Below, piece by piece: positions 34,981 to 43,791 of a stretch of DNA of 64,000 bases (position 1 is the first letter of the stretch; each line of letters opens with the position of its first letter). The position numbers and the translations under genes were made by a program. The DNA is from Opitutaceae bacterium TAV5 (lineage in GTDB: Bacteria; Verrucomicrobiota; Verrucomicrobiia; Opitutales; Opitutaceae). The notes under the pieces were generated by a model. That model was not told where the DNA came from, made no database searches, and saw only the letters and a program-made list of their open reading frames with translations. The stretch covers positions 5,813,001-5,877,000 of the forward strand of contig CP007053.1 in NCBI GenBank assembly GCA_000242935.3. Direction: 5' to 3'.

Positions 34981-37900
34981 ATGACCTTCTGCGGCTTCTC
35001 CCGTTTCCTTCTCCTTGCCACCGGAATCGTACTGATCCGGCCTCCGTCCGCGGCTGCAGCATCCGCTGCCGGAGAGGCTCTTCCCGTCGTGCCTCTCCGC
35101 GGTCTGGCCTACACCGCCGGGGATATCGGCGAGGTGCGCCGGCAGGTTCGTGATCACGGCGCCAACGCCGCCCTCGTGGATGGCATCCTTGCCACCGCCC
35201 GCGAGTGGACGGCCCGTTCCGATGACGAGGTGGCCGCGCTGGTTCCGCCGGCCGATGCGCTCTTCGCCTACGGTTCCGCCGGCGATCCGAAAACCGGAAA
35301 GGCATGGCCGCGCTTCGGGCGTTCGGGCAACATGTGCAGTCTCGATCGTCCGGGCATTGTCCGATCGCCGCACACGGGCGACCTCTACGGCAACGCCAAA
35401 CCCGGCGAGCGGTATTACGATTCCGGCGCCGGCTGGGTGCGCGAGTCGGACGGGCAGGCGTTCTACTTCAAGGGGGTCTGGAACTCGTGGATCGTCATGC
35501 AGCTCCACGATGCCGTCGACAACCTCGCCATGGCATATCTCCTGACCGGCGATCCGGCCTTCGCGCGGCGCGGCCTCTTTATTCTGGATCGCCTCGCGAC
35601 GCTTCGCGTCCGGCTTCCGGTGACGGGAAACAGCGTCGCCGACTGGCCGCACACGGCCTCCGTTGACGAACCCAAGGGGTTTTTCTGCTACATGGGCAAT
35701 ATCGCCAACCAGCGCGCCATCGGCACGGCCTACGCCTTCGACCTCCTCGCCAACGCGCCCTTTGCCGCCGCGCCTTCCGTGGCTGCGACCTCCGGGTCGC
35801 CCTTGACCGTGGGCGAAAATATCACCCGCAACTACTTCGAAATCTACGAGCGCCGTTACCTCGGTCCCCGGTTTCGCATGCTCACCAACCATGGCATCAT
35901 TGTCGTCGCCAATCTCATTACCCAGGGCGTGCTTTTCGGGAATCCCGACATGCTGCGGGAAGGACTCGACGGCATGGCCGGTTTTTTCGACAACACCATC
36001 AATCGCGATGGCGACTACATGGAGGTATCCGGGAGTTACGGACGACTCGGCCGCGACTACGGAAGCCGGCTGGTGGCTCCGCTCGCCAATTACGATCCGG
36101 AAAACTATCCGCCTGCGATCGCCGCCGGCCTGCCCGCGGTCGGCGACTACACCGGCGGCCTGAAACCCGGCGACGATCCGCGCTGGTTCAACACCGCCGT
36201 GCGCATGCTCTGGCGTCTGCCGGTTCTTGGCCGGTATCCCCAATACGGCGACATGTCGATGGATCGTGCGGTTCTCCTCGATCGCGACAACAACTGGCTG
36301 GCCAAACATCGGGCCATGTACCTGCGCATCCTTTACCGCCAGACGACCCGCGCCGACTGGAAGCGGGAAATCGAGGCGCTTTATCCCCGGGCGGCCGCGC
36401 AGGATGCCTCGCCGCTCCTGCTCGAGGATCTTCTTGTCTACGGTCTCGCGCTGTGGATGGAGCCGGCGACGGCGGCGACGTCCGCAGAGGCGAAAACCGA
36501 AACTCCTGCCGGCGAGGTCTCCGACCTCATGGCCGGGAAAGGCATCGCCATCCTCCGCAGCGGCGCGAAAGAAAACGCCCGCGCGCTCTTTCTGCGCGGC
36601 GGCATCAATTCCTGGCACGGTCACGACGACCAGATGACGCTCGTCCCTTACGGCCATGGCATGGTGCTCTTCGGAGACTACGGCTACCGCTGGGCAGGCA
36701 CGCCCGACAATCTCGGCTGGGGCACACGTTCGATCTCGCACAACGCCGTTGTCGTCAACGAAGACTTCCCGGCGCCTTACCTCTACAAGGGATTTGCGCC
36801 GAACATCCCGGCGCCCGCCGCCAGCGTCACGGCGTTCCTCGCCGACACCGAGGGCCCGGCGCAACTCGTCGAGATGCGCAATCCGCAACTCTACACCCGC
36901 GCCCGCCTCGACGATTACCGGCGCGCCGCCTGGCTCGTGGATGTCGACGCGGATCGGTATTATTTCGTGGATGTCTTCCATGTCGCCGGAGGCAACACTC
37001 ACGACTATGCATGGAATTCCCATTACATCGAAAAGACCGCCGCCCGTGCGACCGGAGCCGCGTTCCATGTGGAAGGCATTGCGCCTGTGTCCCGGCCCGG
37101 CGCCTGGACGCTGGCCTCGCTCGACAACGAGAAAAACCGCGCCGCCGCGTGGAACCAGCCCGGCCAAAGCTGGGGAGAGCGTCTGAATGGCGAAAACGGT
37201 CTCGTCACCCCGCTGCCCGGCGAAAAACGGCTGCCCGTTTCCAAATGGAATCCCGCGCCCGGCAACGGCTACGGAATGATCTGGAACGTGCAGGCCGAGG
37301 ACACCACCCGCGACTGGCGCGCCGTGTGGCCGCTCCCCGACCGGAGCCACGCCATGCGCGCCCATCTTCTCAACTACGACGGCATGACGGCCGTGACCGC
37401 CCTCGGCCCGAGCATGACTCCGGAAAACCATTTCAACATGATCATCGCCCGCCGGACCCGCGCCCGAAACGCCGGCTCCGGTCCCCTGCGCAGCCGTTTT
37501 GTCAATGTCGTGGAAATCGCCCGCCCCGATTCCTGGTCGCTGGCTGCGGTCGCTCCGCTTCCGTTCACGACGGCTTCCGGCGACGCCGTCGGTATTCGCG
37601 CGGAACTGACGGCCGGCCAGACCGATTATCTTTTCGCATCCCCCCGTTTGCAATCGCTCGAGGCTGTCGCACCGGCCGGCCTCCGGTTCGATGGCCGCAA
37701 CGCCTTCGTCCGGATCGACCGGGAGGGCCGCCTGGTGAGTCTCGCCCTGCAGGAAGGCCGGCGGCTCGATGCGGCGGGCTGGAAGATCGAAACCGCAACG
37801 TCCGCGATCCATGCGACCGTCCTTTCCGTGCAACCCGGACGCGACGCTTCCCGCCTCGTCATCGACACCGTGCTGCCCGACGGGCTCGCGGGATCGACCC

Positions 37901-38451
37901 TGCTGGCCGACAGTGCCACCGGAGGCGATCTCGGGTATCCTCATAACGACTACTATCGCATCGAAGAGGTGTCGCCCGACGCCGTACCCGGTCACACCGT
38001 GCTCACCTTTCGCGACCAGTCGTTGGTCATTGCCTCCCTGAAAATCGAGGAGATCGACGCCACGACCGGCAAGGCTCGCCTTTACTGGAATCACACGCTC
38101 GCGGGCAAGGCGGGCAACCTTTCGTACCGCGGACGGGGGGTCGTTGCGAAAGGGCAGGGGGCGGACACCGGAAAAAAGCCCGTGTTGTCGCTCGTCCGCG
38201 AGATCGATGCGCGCGACGTCACGTTTACCCGGACCAACGACCTGCGCCCCGGCCAATCCGTCGACATTCTCGTCACCCGGCCCGGCGACCGGATAACGCT
38301 GCCGGCCACCGTTACCCTCCGCGCCATCGAAGGCCGGCCGCGCGCCTGGCGCCTCCGCTCGACGGTTCCTGTGCGCGTCACGCTTCCGGGGGAAACCACG
38401 GCCCGCGATTTCCCGGCCGGCGAAAACCTGGTGGAGGCCTCCGCCCGATGA
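34981..38451 (+). CDS. Large heparinase II/III-like lyase (cassette C)
   Basis: A 1156-residue paralogue of the cassette B lyase across its length, with a signal peptide (FLLLATGIVLI to AAAASA). The toroid domain contains HDAVDNLAMAYLLTGD and DGDYMEVSGSYGRLGRDYGS. The beta-domain has RGGINSWHGHDDQMTLVPYG near residue 540 and WGTRSISHNAVVVNED. It differs from the B copy in keeping SHNAVV, closer to the AHNS motif of the cassette A enzyme, where copy B has AHMTTVV. Such a difference near the active site suggests a different substrate specificity. The next gene overlaps the stop by 4 bp. Confidence 0.82.
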   Translation: MTFCGFSRFLLLATGIVLIRPPSAAAASAAGEALPVVPLRGLAYTAGDIGEVRRQVRDHGANAALVDGILATAREWTARSDDEVAALVPPADALFAYGSAGDPKTGKAWPRFGRSGNMCSLDRPGIVRSPHTGDLYGNAKPGERYYDSGAGWVRESDGQAFYFKGVWNSWIVMQLHDAVDNLAMAYLLTGDPAFARRGLFILDRLATLRVRLPVTGNSVADWPHTASVDEPKGFFCYMGNIANQRAIGTAYAFDLLANAPFAAAPSVAATSGSPLTVGENITRNYFEIYERRYLGPRFRMLTNHGIIVVANLITQGVLFGNPDMLREGLDGMAGFFDNTINRDGDYMEVSGSYGRLGRDYGSRLVAPLANYDPENYPPAIAAGLPAVGDYTGGLKPGDDPRWFNTAVRMLWRLPVLGRYPQYGDMSMDRAVLLDRDNNWLAKHRAMYLRILYRQTTRADWKREIEALYPRAAAQDASPLLLEDLLVYGLALWMEPATAATSAEAKTETPAGEVSDLMAGKGIAILRSGAKENARALFLRGGINSWHGHDDQMTLVPYGHGMVLFGDYGYRWAGTPDNLGWGTRSISHNAVVVNEDFPAPYLYKGFAPNIPAPAASVTAFLADTEGPAQLVEMRNPQLYTRARLDDYRRAAWLVDVDADRYYFVDVFHVAGGNTHDYAWNSHYIEKTAARATGAAFHVEGIAPVSRPGAWTLASLDNEKNRAAAWNQPGQSWGERLNGENGLVTPLPGEKRLPVSKWNPAPGNGYGMIWNVQAEDTTRDWRAVWPLPDRSHAMRAHLLNYDGMTAVTALGPSMTPENHFNMIIARRTRARNAGSGPLRSRFVNVVEIARPDSWSLAAVAPLPFTTASGDAVGIRAELTAGQTDYLFASPRLQSLEAVAPAGLRFDGRNAFVRIDREGRLVSLALQEGRRLDAAGWKIETATSAIHATVLSVQPGRDASRLVIDTVLPDGLAGSTLLADSATGGDLGYPHNDYYRIEEVSPDAVPGHTVLTFRDQSLVIASLKIEEIDATTGKARLYWNHTLAGKAGNLSYRGRGVVAKGQGADTGKKPVLSLVREIDARDVTFTRTNDLRPGQSVDILVTRPGDRITLPATVTLRAIEGRPRAWRLRSTVPVRVTLPGETTARDFPAGENLVEASAR

Positions 38452-39482
38452 ATCCGTCCCGCCTCGATGAAGCCGTCGCGATCGCCCCTCCGCCTGCGCC
38501 CGTTCGCAAACCCGGCCGCCGCGTAACGGTCAGCGCGGTGGGCGGACCCTCTCCGGAGTTTCCGCCTGCCTTGTCCGAAGACTGCGGCCGGCTGGCGGAA
38601 GTCATGGCCGCGCATTGGGAGCGGGAAATCGCCGGCGTTCTCCCCGACCGTCCCGACCTGATCGTGTTGCCGGAGATGTGCGACCGCTTCGCCCACACTC
38701 CGCCCGCCCTGTTGGAAAAAATCCGTCCGGTCATGTTGACGCACATGACGAGGCTGCTGTCGCGACTGGCCCGGGAAAACCGCTGCTACATCGTCCATGC
38801 GACCGCGGCGCCTGTCCCCGCTTCCGGAACGTATCCGGGAACAGATGACGTCTGGCAAAACGTCGCCATCCTCATCGGCCGCGATGGCCGCGAGGTCGCC
38901 CGCTATGCAAAAAACTGGCTCGTTGTCACGGAAACCGGACGCGGCCTGGTTCCCGGCGCCGGGGCCTGTGTGGCAGAGTGCGATTTCGGACGCGTGGGTT
39001 TTGCCATCTGTTTCGATCTCAATTTCCCCGAGCTCCTCGAGAGTTATCGTCGCCTGCGGCCCGACCTGATTGTTTTTCCCTCGCACTATCACGGAGGTTT
39101 CCTGCAACCCGTCTGGGCTTACGAAACCCGCGCCCACTTTCTCGGCTGCATGGGCATGGCGGGCATCAACAGCGAACTCTGGTCGCCGCTCGGCATGCGC
39201 CTTGCCGCATCGACCCATTATTGCCCGCAACTGACGGCGACCCTGAACCCCGACTGCGTGGTCGCGCATCTGGATTTCAATCAGGAAAAACTCCGCGCCC
39301 TGAAAGCCCGTTACGGTCGCGACGTGACCATTACCGATCCGGGGCAGCTCGGCTCGGTGCTGATCACGAGCAACAGTGAAACCCTCGGCGCGGCCGACAT
39401 GGCCCGTGAGTTCCGCATCGAACTCCTGGACGACTACCTGGCGCGCTCCCGCAGGGTGAATCACAACGCCCGAAAAATCTGA
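38448..39482 (+). CDS. Carbon-nitrogen hydrolase (nitrilase superfamily)
   Basis: A 344-residue enzyme of the nitrilase/amidase superfamily. The Glu-Lys-Cys triad is visible: Glu in VLPEMCDR, Lys in RYAKNWLVVTE, Cys in GFAICFDLNFPEL. Members hydrolyse amides, ureido groups or nitriles. It has no signal peptide and starts inside the stop of the lyase gene (ATGA), so the two are probably translationally coupled. An amide-cleaving enzyme in a lyase operon hints that the released sugar carries an amide or N-acyl group, an inference only. Confidence 0.85.
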   Translation: MNPSRLDEAVAIAPPPAPVRKPGRRVTVSAVGGPSPEFPPALSEDCGRLAEVMAAHWEREIAGVLPDRPDLIVLPEMCDRFAHTPPALLEKIRPVMLTHMTRLLSRLARENRCYIVHATAAPVPASGTYPGTDDVWQNVAILIGRDGREVARYAKNWLVVTETGRGLVPGAGACVAECDFGRVGFAICFDLNFPELLESYRRLRPDLIVFPSHYHGGFLQPVWAYETRAHFLGCMGMAGINSELWSPLGMRLAASTHYCPQLTATLNPDCVVAHLDFNQEKLRALKARYGRDVTITDPGQLGSVLITSNSETLGAADMAREFRIELLDDYLARSRRVNHNARKI

Positions 39483-39539
39483 CGCGCTCCCCGCGCCCTC
39501 ATTCCGCAATTCGCAAACCTGAAAATCGCAACGTCTCTT

Positions 39540-40634
39540 ATGAAACCTCCCACTGAAACGACATCCGCTCCGGCAACGGCGCATTCGCGTTATCTCGACG
39601 ACGTCCCCGAAATCACGGCGGTCGAAGTCATCGCCGGCCACGGGCTGGCGCTCTCCCGTCGTCCGCTTGACGAAATGCACGGGCATGAAGTCGAGATTTC
39701 GCCGCTGTTCAGCTTCATCAGCGCAGGCACCGAGCTGCACGCGCTCCGCGAACTGTCCCGGGCCGGCGTCGGCAGCCATCCGCCGGCCCGCATGGGCTAC
39801 AGCCAGTGCGGCGTTGTGACCCGCGTGGGCGAGGCGGTGCGCGACCTCGCCGTGGGCGACCGCGTGGTGGCGATCGGAGCGGGAGCGTTTCATGCGACGC
39901 GCACGGTCGTCGCACAAAACCTCGTGGTGCCGCTGCCCGAAGGCGTGTGCCCGCAGGCGGCGTCGCTGGCGGCGATGTTTTGCTTTGCCCTCGAAGGCGC
40001 GCACAAGTCCGCGGTGCGCGTCGGCGAAAACGTGGTGGTTTTCGGCGCGGGCATGATGGGGCAGATGGCGGCGCGCATCTACCGGCTGTCGGGAGCGCGG
40101 GTCTGCGTGATGGACTCCAATGCGTTCCGTCTCGGCCTGCTGCCCGCGGGAACGACGACGTTTCCGCTCGATGACGGAGGCTGGAAACAACTCGCCGCAT
40201 GGGCCCGGCCGCACGGGGTGGAACACGCGAGCATCTGTTTCGGCGGCGACGCGACGGAAGTCATCGAGAAACTGAAGCCGTGCATGAGTGTGGCGCCCGA
40301 CGGCGTGCCGCACGGACGGATCGTGTTTCCCGGCGGGGCGAAGATCACGGTTCTGATGGCGTCGAACATGGGTAATATCCAGCTTGTCAGTTCCGCGAAG
40401 GCGGGTCCCGGGTATCGGGATTCCCGTTACGAATCGGGGGCGGATTATCCGGCGGTTTACGTGCCGCACACGGTCCGCCGGAACGTGGAAACGATGCTCT
40501 CTCTCATGGGCGACGGTCGTCTCGACCTGTCGAAACTCGTGACGCACCGCTTCGCCTTCCCGGATGCGAAGAATGCCTATGCGATGCTCCAGCAACCCGA
40601 CGTCGAGGCGCTGGCCGTGCTGCTGGAGTATTGA
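39540..40634 (+). CDS. MDR-family oxidoreductase (cassette C)
   Basis: A 364-residue paralogue of the 27224 protein, with MGYSQCGVVTRVGEAV replacing the zinc-ligand segment and VVVFGAGMMGQMAARIYRL as the NAD-binding loop. It also has VASNMGNIQLVSSAKAG-like and YESGADYPAVYVPHTVRRN blocks. It ends with the same EALAVLLEY as the B copy, and in both cassettes the REP-like hairpin begins 8 bp after the stop codon. Confidence 0.82.
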   Translation: MKPPTETTSAPATAHSRYLDDVPEITAVEVIAGHGLALSRRPLDEMHGHEVEISPLFSFISAGTELHALRELSRAGVGSHPPARMGYSQCGVVTRVGEAVRDLAVGDRVVAIGAGAFHATRTVVAQNLVVPLPEGVCPQAASLAAMFCFALEGAHKSAVRVGENVVVFGAGMMGQMAARIYRLSGARVCVMDSNAFRLGLLPAGTTTFPLDDGGWKQLAAWARPHGVEHASICFGGDATEVIEKLKPCMSVAPDGVPHGRIVFPGGAKITVLMASNMGNIQLVSSAKAGPGYRDSRYESGADYPAVYVPHTVRRNVETMLSLMGDGRLDLSKLVTHRFAFPDAKNAYAMLQQPDVEALAVLLEY

Positions 40635-40642
40635 GATCAAGA

Positions 40643-40761
40643 CCGGAGCGGCGGCATTCCTGCCGCTGCCTTGCCGGACAGCTTCCCGAATTTCCGGATA
40701 CCTATGAAAGTCGACAGTCCTTGTCCGGTTCACGGCAGCGGCAGGAATGCCGCCGCTCCGG
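40643..40761. repeat. REP-like 28-bp inverted repeat spanning the MFS start codon (cassette C)
   Basis: The arms at 40643-40670 and 40734-40761 are identical to those at 28309-28336 and 28401-28428. The loop differs at only a few positions (including one single-base gap). The ATG of the MFS gene (40704) is again in the loop. Confidence 0.9.
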
Positions 40762-42128
40762 CCGCTCCGAAAACCTGGACGGCCGGCACGCTGACCTACA
40801 CGTCCGCGGGGCTGGTCGCGTTGTTTCTCTGGCTGCTGTTCGGGGATTTTGCCTGGTCGATGCGCGATCGCTCGGTCGGGCCGATGGCGCACTGGTACCT
40901 CAAGAATCTGGGCGTTTCGAATGTGCTGTTCGGCCTGCTCGTGAGTTCATTCCCGGCGGCGGTGGGCCTGATTCTCGGTCCGGTCATCAGCATGAAATCC
41001 GACCGCTACCGCAGCAAGCGCGGGCGGCGGATTCCCTTCCTGCTCGTCACCACGCCCATCGGAGCCTTCGGCATGATCGGGCTGGCGGTGACGCCCTTCA
41101 TCGCGAAACGGGTGCACGGCCTCTTCCCCGACCAGAGCGAGATGGTGGTGGCGGTGCTTTGCTTTGGCGTGTTCTGGGCGGCCTTCGAGTTCGCGACCAT
41201 TGCGGGACAGGCGGTGTTTGGGGGACTGATCAATGACGTCGTGCCCAAGCCGTTGCTCGGCCGTTTTTACGGCCTTTTCCGGGCGGTGAGCCTGATCGAC
41301 GGCATCATTTTCAACTACTGGATCATGGGGCATGTGCCCGCGCACTTTACGCTGATCCTCGGCAGTGTCGGTGTGTTTTACGGGGCGGCTTTCATGTGGG
41401 TCTGCTTCAAGGTGAGGGAAGGCGACTATCCGCCGCCTCCGGAAGACGATGGCGGGCCGGTGGCGGGCAACGGACGTCCGGTGGTCGGTCGCGGTTTTTT
41501 CGCCGCGGTGCGCACCTACTTCCGCGAGTGCTTTACCAGTTCCTACTACATCTCGATTTTCGTGATGCTCACGATGGGAACGATGTCGTTTCTCCCGGTA
41601 AACGCCTTTTCGATTCCCTACGCCCGAAGTCTGGACATGAGCATGGAGTTTTACGGCAAATGCCTCGCGCTGACTTTCGGAATCTCGCTCTGCCTTTCGT
41701 ATTTTCTCGGCTGGCTGGCCGACATTTTTCATCCGATCCGCATGAGCATCGTCGCGCTGCTCGCCTACCTGTTCGTGACGGCATGGAGCTGGGTTTTCGC
41801 CACTACGCCGGAACGCTTCGCCGTGGCCTTTGTGATGCACGCGGTGACGTCGGGCATCTACGTGACGAGTGTGGCCTCTCTCGGGCAGCGCCTGTATCCG
41901 CATTCCCGGTTTGCCCAGTTCGCCTCGGCTGGCGGCATTTTCATGTCGCTGGTGACGATGACGCTGAGCCCGCTGACGGGGATGGTCATCGATTGGGCCG
42001 GCTTGGTTTACCGGCATACGTTCCTGATCGGCGGTTGCCTGACCCTGGTCGCGCTGGCGGCGTCGTTTTACGCCTACGGCAAATTCATGCGGCTCGGCGG
42101 CCCGAAAAACTATGTGGCGCCGGAGTAG
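40704..42128 (+). CDS. MFS sugar transporter (cassette C)
   Basis: A 474-residue transporter, the closest paralogue of 28371. The N-terminal MKVDSPCPVHGSGRNAAAP is identical to the B copy. SDRYRSKRGRRIPF forms the helix 2-3 loop and WSMRDRSVGPM follows helix 1. The ATG at 40704 corresponds to the start used in cassette B; the frame is open upstream to 40671 only because the hairpin arm is open. The N-terminal residues are predicted to be a soluble cytosolic extension. Confidence 0.9.
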   Translation: MKVDSPCPVHGSGRNAAAPAAPKTWTAGTLTYTSAGLVALFLWLLFGDFAWSMRDRSVGPMAHWYLKNLGVSNVLFGLLVSSFPAAVGLILGPVISMKSDRYRSKRGRRIPFLLVTTPIGAFGMIGLAVTPFIAKRVHGLFPDQSEMVVAVLCFGVFWAAFEFATIAGQAVFGGLINDVVPKPLLGRFYGLFRAVSLIDGIIFNYWIMGHVPAHFTLILGSVGVFYGAAFMWVCFKVREGDYPPPPEDDGGPVAGNGRPVVGRGFFAAVRTYFRECFTSSYYISIFVMLTMGTMSFLPVNAFSIPYARSLDMSMEFYGKCLALTFGISLCLSYFLGWLADIFHPIRMSIVALLAYLFVTAWSWVFATTPERFAVAFVMHAVTSGIYVTSVASLGQRLYPHSRFAQFASAGGIFMSLVTMTLSPLTGMVIDWAGLVYRHTFLIGGCLTLVALAASFYAYGKFMRLGGPKNYVAPE

Positions 42129-42242
42129 CCGTCGGGTTACCCGTGGGGTGGAAATCAGAAACCTTGAAAAACGAATAAAACTGACATGCCGTTTATTAAC
42201 AAGCATATCCAAATTACATGAAAAATAAGATTTAAGATATTA

Positions 42243-43791
42243 AGGTTTGACCCGAATGGCGCTAAGTTAAGGTCATTTTCCGATTATTTTTGTCGTCTGG
42301 ATATGGATACGCACATCTGATGTCTGGGACGGGTCATGAACTGGTAGCCTTTCGGGCGTCGTTTGAGGCATCGAGGTTCGGAGCGATCGGGGCGGAAGGG
42401 GAGCGGATCGGATGCCAGGGCGAGCAGGAGGTCCCCGAGGCGAGTGGAAGCCTGCGGGGAGCAGGCGGCGAAGAGAGGGGCGAAGGCGCGCAGGGTGCTG
42501 ACGGTGCCCTTGAACGAGATACGGGAGGGAGGCACATCGTGCTGGCGGGCTGCCTCGAGCATGAGCAGGCGGATCAGGTTGTAGACGATGGCCTGCATGA
42601 GGATCTCCTTTTCGATCATGGCCGGGGTCTGCGTGCGCAGCACATCCAGCCCCAGGGTGGTCTTGATGCTGCGGAAGTTCAGTTCGACCTGCCAGCGCAG
42701 GCGGAACAGGCCGGCGATGGCCGCATCCGGATACATCGCTTCATCAAGCAGCGTGGTGACCACGGCGATGTGGTCGGTGCGGAAGCCGGGTACCCGGACA
42801 CGGAAACGCACCACGCGCAGGGGCAGGCCGGCCGGCAGTTCTTTCCACAGGGATTTTTCCCATGGCCCCTGTCGTTGCGGTTTGGGCCAGCAGACCGGAC
42901 CGGTCCCGGTTTTGCGTCCCTGGTGCAGGCGCATGACCACATCGACACCCTTGCGCCGGAACAGGGCGATCAGCGCCCAGTTGCAAAATCCACGATCCGT
43001 CAGCAACACCTCGCCCGGATGAACCCAGCCGATCACCTGACGCGCCAGCGGCGCCTCGTGGGCCTTCCACGAGGAGACCACGAACCTGACCAGGTGCCCG
43101 GTGCACAGCGAGAACAGGCCCAGGAACTGGCCGGTGGGGAACCCGCAGCCCTTGCGCTGACACCCCGCATACGGGAAAACCTTCCGGTTGGCCGCGGTGT
43201 CGGGCATGGACAGGCCGCAGCCATCCAGCACCTTGACCGTCCGGCCCTGCCACCGGTCCGCCTGTCGCGCCCGTGTGTCGCCATGCCGCGCCAGCTGCCC
43301 GAAGGCCGCTCGCAGAACCTGGACAGGGAGCCGGCGGCGAGCCTGGCAATACCCTGCGCTCGAGTCGTCCACCCCTGCCGCGCCTCCCGCGGCCAGATAC
43401 CACGCCTGCACCCGCCGCACCGCATCCCGGCAACTGGCTCCCCGCTGCATCACCTGCCCCAGAAACGCGCAAAAGGTGACCCACGGCGTGAACACCCGTT
43501 CCCGTTCACCGGCCCCGTCAAACAGCTTCGCCGGCACGAACCGGCCCGCCACCGCCGCCAGCCCGTCCAGCTTCAGCGCCTTGCCCGACAGCCTTTCGGC
43601 CTGCCTGCCCAACCGCCCACCGCACAAACGATGCGAAAACCCGGGAAGATATAACGTGTTGATCCTCATCAAGTTGATGATTATCAGACGATTTTAGCAT
43701 ATCAATCTAATAATCAAGTGATTATAAAACTAATACTGCCCTTCCCCCGCTCTTTGCCTTGCCCTAACTTAGCGCCATTCAGGTTTGACCC
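42243..43791. mobile_element. IS4-family insertion sequence with 11-bp target duplication
   Basis: The element runs 42254-43780 (1527 bp). The left end GAATGGCGCTAAGTTAAGG (42254-42272) and the right end (43762-43780, reverse complement GAATGGCGCTAAGTTAGGG) are 19-bp inverted repeats with one mismatch. Both ends are flanked by AGGTTTGACCC (42243-42253 and 43781-43791), an 11-bp target duplication. The size, ends and duplication length fit the IS4/IS231-like group. The intact duplication implies a fairly recent insertion. Confidence 0.92.
42284..43669 (-). CDS. IS4-family transposase
   Basis: A 461-residue DDE transposase. The first Asp is in VKVLDGCGLSMPD, the second in VLLTDRGF, and the Glu in RWQVELNFRSIKTTLG, the IS4-type C1 region. 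It fills nearly all of the element and appears intact. The start is the ATG at 43669; the codon before it is a TTG. A GC-rich gene inside an AT-rich neighbourhood (43680-44800), consistent with its arrival by transposition. Confidence 0.92.
   Translation of the reverse strand: MRINTLYLPGFSHRLCGGRLGRQAERLSGKALKLDGLAAVAGRFVPAKLFDGAGERERVFTPWVTFCAFLGQVMQRGASCRDAVRRVQAWYLAAGGAAGVDDSSAGYCQARRRLPVQVLRAAFGQLARHGDTRARQADRWQGRTVKVLDGCGLSMPDTAANRKVFPYAGCQRKGCGFPTGQFLGLFSLCTGHLVRFVVSSWKAHEAPLARQVIGWVHPGEVLLTDRGFCNWALIALFRRKGVDVVMRLHQGRKTGTGPVCWPKPQRQGPWEKSLWKELPAGLPLRVVRFRVRVPGFRTDHIAVVTTLLDEAMYPDAAIAGLFRLRWQVELNFRSIKTTLGLDVLRTQTPAMIEKEILMQAIVYNLIRLLMLEAARQHDVPPSRISFKGTVSTLRAFAPLFAACSPQASTRLGDLLLALASDPLPFRPDRSEPRCLKRRPKGYQFMTRPRHQMCVSISRRQK

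Noticed and set aside
34897-38256. 1119-codon open frame antisense to the cassette C lyase
   Set aside because: It is a shadow of the GC-rich lyase gene; its Arg/Gly/His-rich sequence has no domain character and the sense frame has a signal peptide and conserved motifs.
38091-40892. 933-codon open frame on the minus strand across several + genes
   Set aside because: It crosses the lyase end, nitrilase, dehydrogenase and hairpin with low-complexity sequence; the + frames carry recognisable families.
42290-43654. 454-codon frame opposite the transposase
   Set aside because: The minus frame has the complete DDE motifs and the IS boundaries; the + frame is a GC-driven shadow.
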